Shown: positions 62,471-64,000 of the stretch, one piece after another
How the letters are laid out: each line of letters begins with the position of its first letter
Numbering within the stretch: the stretch's first letter is position 1
Assembly: GCF_001750145.1 (NCBI RefSeq)
Contig: NZ_CP015732.1
Location: 2,046,001-2,110,000 of the forward strand
Reading direction: 5' to 3'
From: Arthrobacter sp. U41
GTDB lineage: Bacteria; Actinomycetota; Actinomycetes; Actinomycetales; Micrococcaceae
DNA: 64,000 nt
Program-made: the position numbers and the translations under genes
Notes under the pieces: generated by a model
Told to the model about the DNA's origin: nothing
What the model saw: only the letters and a program-made list of their open reading frames with translations
Database searches by the model: none

Positions 62471-62735
62471 TCACGGCGTCAGTGCGTCGGGACCGGGGCG
62501 GCGAGGAACCCGGCCGACGAGGATGTCGTAGACGATGGTGAGCGCCGCGGCGACGTCCTTGGTGATGATGGCGATAACGATCGCCACCACGCCCAGTCCC
62601 AGGACCCACGTGCGGTTGGCCTTGACGTCGTGTTCCGGGGTAGTCCGTGTCGTCGGTGTTGGTGTTCTTGCCGAACCGGCTGGCAACAAACGGCAGGGAG
62701 TCGGCGCAGGGTGTGATCCGGGTAACAATCGAGGC
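62471..62735 (-). pseudogene. Small membrane protein, possibly frameshifted
   Basis: The 3' part encodes EHDVKANRTWVLGLGVVAIV and a hydrophobic helix up to TIVYDILVG, with a basic tail. Its frame continues upstream only to a TTG and is proline/threonine-rich. In the other frame, just before a CCCC run (about 62637), reads FGKNTNTDDTDY, which would join smoothly to PEHDVKANRT if one C were absent. A one-base insertion or sequencing error is therefore likely. The true start is unclear. Confidence 0.35.
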
Positions 62736-62834
62736 GTGTGACGCGTCGCGGGTTGATCGGGCGTCCGGGGGATGCCGTCCCGCTAGTATTGCTCCAACGA
62801 TGGGGCCGAGCGGCCGGCCGTGAAAGGTTCCAAA

Positions 62835-63410
62835 ATGAAGGCTCTACCAGTTGAACCGAGCAATGTTCCCGTTGCCATCGGTTCCCGGATCCGTGCCGCC
62901 CGGCAGTCGCAGCGGCTCACCATCGAGCAGGTGGCCGACGCCACCGGGCTGACCAAGGGGTTCCTCAGCCGGGTCGAGCGGGACCTCACCTCACCCTCTG
63001 TCGCGTCCCTCGTTACCCTGTGCCAGGTGCTGTCCATCTCGATCGGGGACCTCTTCGCCGCACCGGAAACGCATCTGACCAAAAAGAACGAAGGCCCGCG
63101 GATTTCCCTCGGCGGTGAAGGGATCGTGGAACGGCTGCTGACCGCGCGCTCCGAGCGCCGCGTGCAGATCATCCAGGCCGTGATCGAGCCCCGCGGCCGG
63201 GGCGAAGCTGAACTGTATGCGGTGGACTGCGACGTCGACGTGCTGCACGTTGTCAACGGCAGCATCCGGCTGATCCTCACCAACGAGGAATTCGAGCTGC
63301 ACACCGGCGACACCGTGACCTTCCCCGGCCGCGAGCCGCACACCTGGGTGAACCCGACGGATGAAGCCGTCGAGGTCCTCTGGGTGCTGGTCCCCGCCGC
63401 GAGCCGCTAG
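62835..63410 (+). CDS. XRE-cupin transcriptional regulator
   Basis: The 191-residue protein starts at ATG 62835, six bases after GAAAGG. An XRE-type HTH (GSRIRAARQSQRLTIEQVADATGLTKGFLSRVERDLTSPS, about 15-55) is joined to a C-terminal cupin barrel (DVDVLHVVNGSIRLILTNEEFELHTGDTVTFPGREPHTW). Such regulators often control amine, amino-acid or polyamine catabolic genes; the target is not adjacent. Confidence 0.92.
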   Translation: MKALPVEPSNVPVAIGSRIRAARQSQRLTIEQVADATGLTKGFLSRVERDLTSPSVASLVTLCQVLSISIGDLFAAPETHLTKKNEGPRISLGGEGIVERLLTARSERRVQIIQAVIEPRGRGEAELYAVDCDVDVLHVVNGSIRLILTNEEFELHTGDTVTFPGREPHTWVNPTDEAVEVLWVLVPAASR

Positions 63411-63471
63411 GTTCCCTCACCGGTTTTGGGGTGGCTGCCTTCCCTGGCCCGGGCTGAGGACCGTTCGTGCG

Positions 63472-63575
63472 CGCTCCTGCCCAGTTACCGGAGCCCGCGC
63501 CGCCTGCCGGATTGGGTGAGCCCCGGAATTCCGCGGGCGCCGGGGGGCGGGCCCCGAAGTAACTGGGCAGGAACG
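63472..63575. repeat. Intergenic element with 17-base inverted ends
   Basis: CGCTCCTGCCCAGTTAC (63472-63488) and GTAACTGGGCAGGAACG (63559-63575) are inverted copies with one mismatch, enclosing a G/C-rich core containing GGAATTCC. It fills the gap between the regulator and the DUF559 gene and may be a terminator or another REP-like repeat. Confidence 0.7.
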
Positions 63576-64000
63576 TCAGGGCGCGGGCCGCGGCCGGCCC
63601 AGTACGGCCCGGATCTCGGCCACGACGCGCTCCGGCTCGAACCAGATGTGCTCCGGCATGTACCTGAGCACGGCAAAGCCGCTCAGGGTCGAGGCGTTGT
63701 TCCGTCCCAGGTCCCGGCGCAGGGCCTCGCGGCTGGAGTGGTACGCGAAACCGTCCACCTCAACGATCAGGTACCCCTCGATCAGGAAGTCGACCCGGCC
63801 AATCCCGGGCAGATAGACCTGGGCATCGTAGCCGATTCCATTGGTTGTGAAGAGGTGCTGCGCGTCGACCTCCACGATGGACTCGGCCCGGAGGTCCAGC
63901 TGATCCAGCGCCTTGCGGACCTGGCCGGACCGGTCGGCGGTGAGCTGGGCCTTCAACAGCTCCAGCGGGACACCATGCAGACGCATCGCCGAAGTCGCGA
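63576..64000 (-). CDS. DUF559 (Vsr-like nuclease fold) protein, N-terminus outside window
   Basis: The frame is open to the window end, so at least 141 residues of the C-terminal part are present. YLPGIGRVDFLIEGYLIVEVDGFAYHSSREALRRDLGRNN matches the DUF559 restriction-endonuclease-like core with the acidic residues in RVDFL and VEVDG. An ATG at 63986 is not the likely start because family members are about twice this length. Function is unknown; the gene is widespread in actinobacteria. Confidence 0.85.
   Translation of the reverse strand, partial: ATSAMRLHGVPLELLKAQLTADRSGQVRKALDQLDLRAESIVEVDAQHLFTTNGIGYDAQVYLPGIGRVDFLIEGYLIVEVDGFAYHSSREALRRDLGRNNASTLSGFAVLRYMPEHIWFEPERVVAEIRAVLGRPRPAP

Noticed and set aside
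1..64000. Prophage or insertion sequence
   Set aside because: No transposase, integrase, terminase or capsid motif was found in any frame.

Overview
The window looks like chromosomal DNA of a high-GC actinobacterium, most likely Arthrobacter or Pseudarthrobacter (Micrococcaceae). The evidence is the strong G/C bias at third codon positions, frequent GTG and TTG starts, paired c-di-AMP (ydaO-type) riboswitches in front of cell-wall hydrolases, a DUF6457 gene between mobA and moeA, and a Corynebacterium/Arthrobacter-style inositol cluster containing a Cgl0159-family gene. I see no rRNA, CRISPR array, insertion sequence or prophage. The placement is from gene content and is an inference.

Layout. 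1-2.4 kb: two secreted peptidoglycan hydrolases (M23 and NlpC/P60), each behind its own c-di-AMP riboswitch, the first cut by the window edge. 2.5-6.4 kb: an HNH protein, then a molybdenum-cofactor group (MobA-like, DUF6457, MoeA, FdhD). 6.5-9.5 kb: GH38 alpha-mannosidase. 9.8-11.3 kb: a membrane protein coupled to an HTH protein (minus strand). 11.4-15.1 kb: an ABC-F ATPase behind a possible attenuator, overlapping an ABC exporter. 15.1-17.1 kb: Nudix, DUF6314, tRNA-Arg(CCT) and DUF998. 17.2-20.8 kb: a signalling region with a STAS-like protein, a GGDEF-EAL protein, a small exported peptide carrying two NWWPD repeats and, divergent from it, a TPR protein. 20.8-27.6 kb: repeat blocks flanking a membrane protein and an IMPase-family phosphatase, then UvrD/PcrA helicase, a broken glycosyltransferase and a lipoprotein. 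27.8-34.1 kb: sucCD, an ArsR/SRPBCC pair and two Tat-exported phosphoesterases.

34.2-55.1 kb is a large inositol catabolic region: tautomerase, iolC, Cgl0159-family aldolase-like gene, iolD, iolA, iolE-like, iolG, iolH-like, an MFS importer, an unrelated-looking MarR/MFS pair, a sugar ABC importer, two more Gfo/Idh dehydrogenases, another TIM-barrel isomerase, iolB and a GntR/UTRA regulator. Together these cover uptake, oxidation to 2-keto-inositol, dehydration, ring opening, isomerisation, phosphorylation, aldol cleavage and conversion of malonate semialdehyde to acetyl-CoA. Related ATGTC/GACAT motifs lie in front of the tautomerase, iolC, the ABC importer and gntR, which suggests a shared regulon.

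55.3-64 kb: a secreted glycerophosphodiesterase, a glutamine-amidotransferase-like hydrolase, an SRPBCC protein, a LOG-family protein, a matrixin-like protease coupled to a ferritin-like/VIT1 iron or manganese transporter, a small acidic protein, an XRE-cupin regulator and a DUF559 protein cut by the window end.

The best candidate for an undescribed system is 19.4-20.8 kb: a secreted repeat peptide divergent from a TPR protein with no visible DNA-binding domain. Its architecture resembles peptide-receptor signalling (RRNPP/Rap-like), but no link is proven by the sequence.
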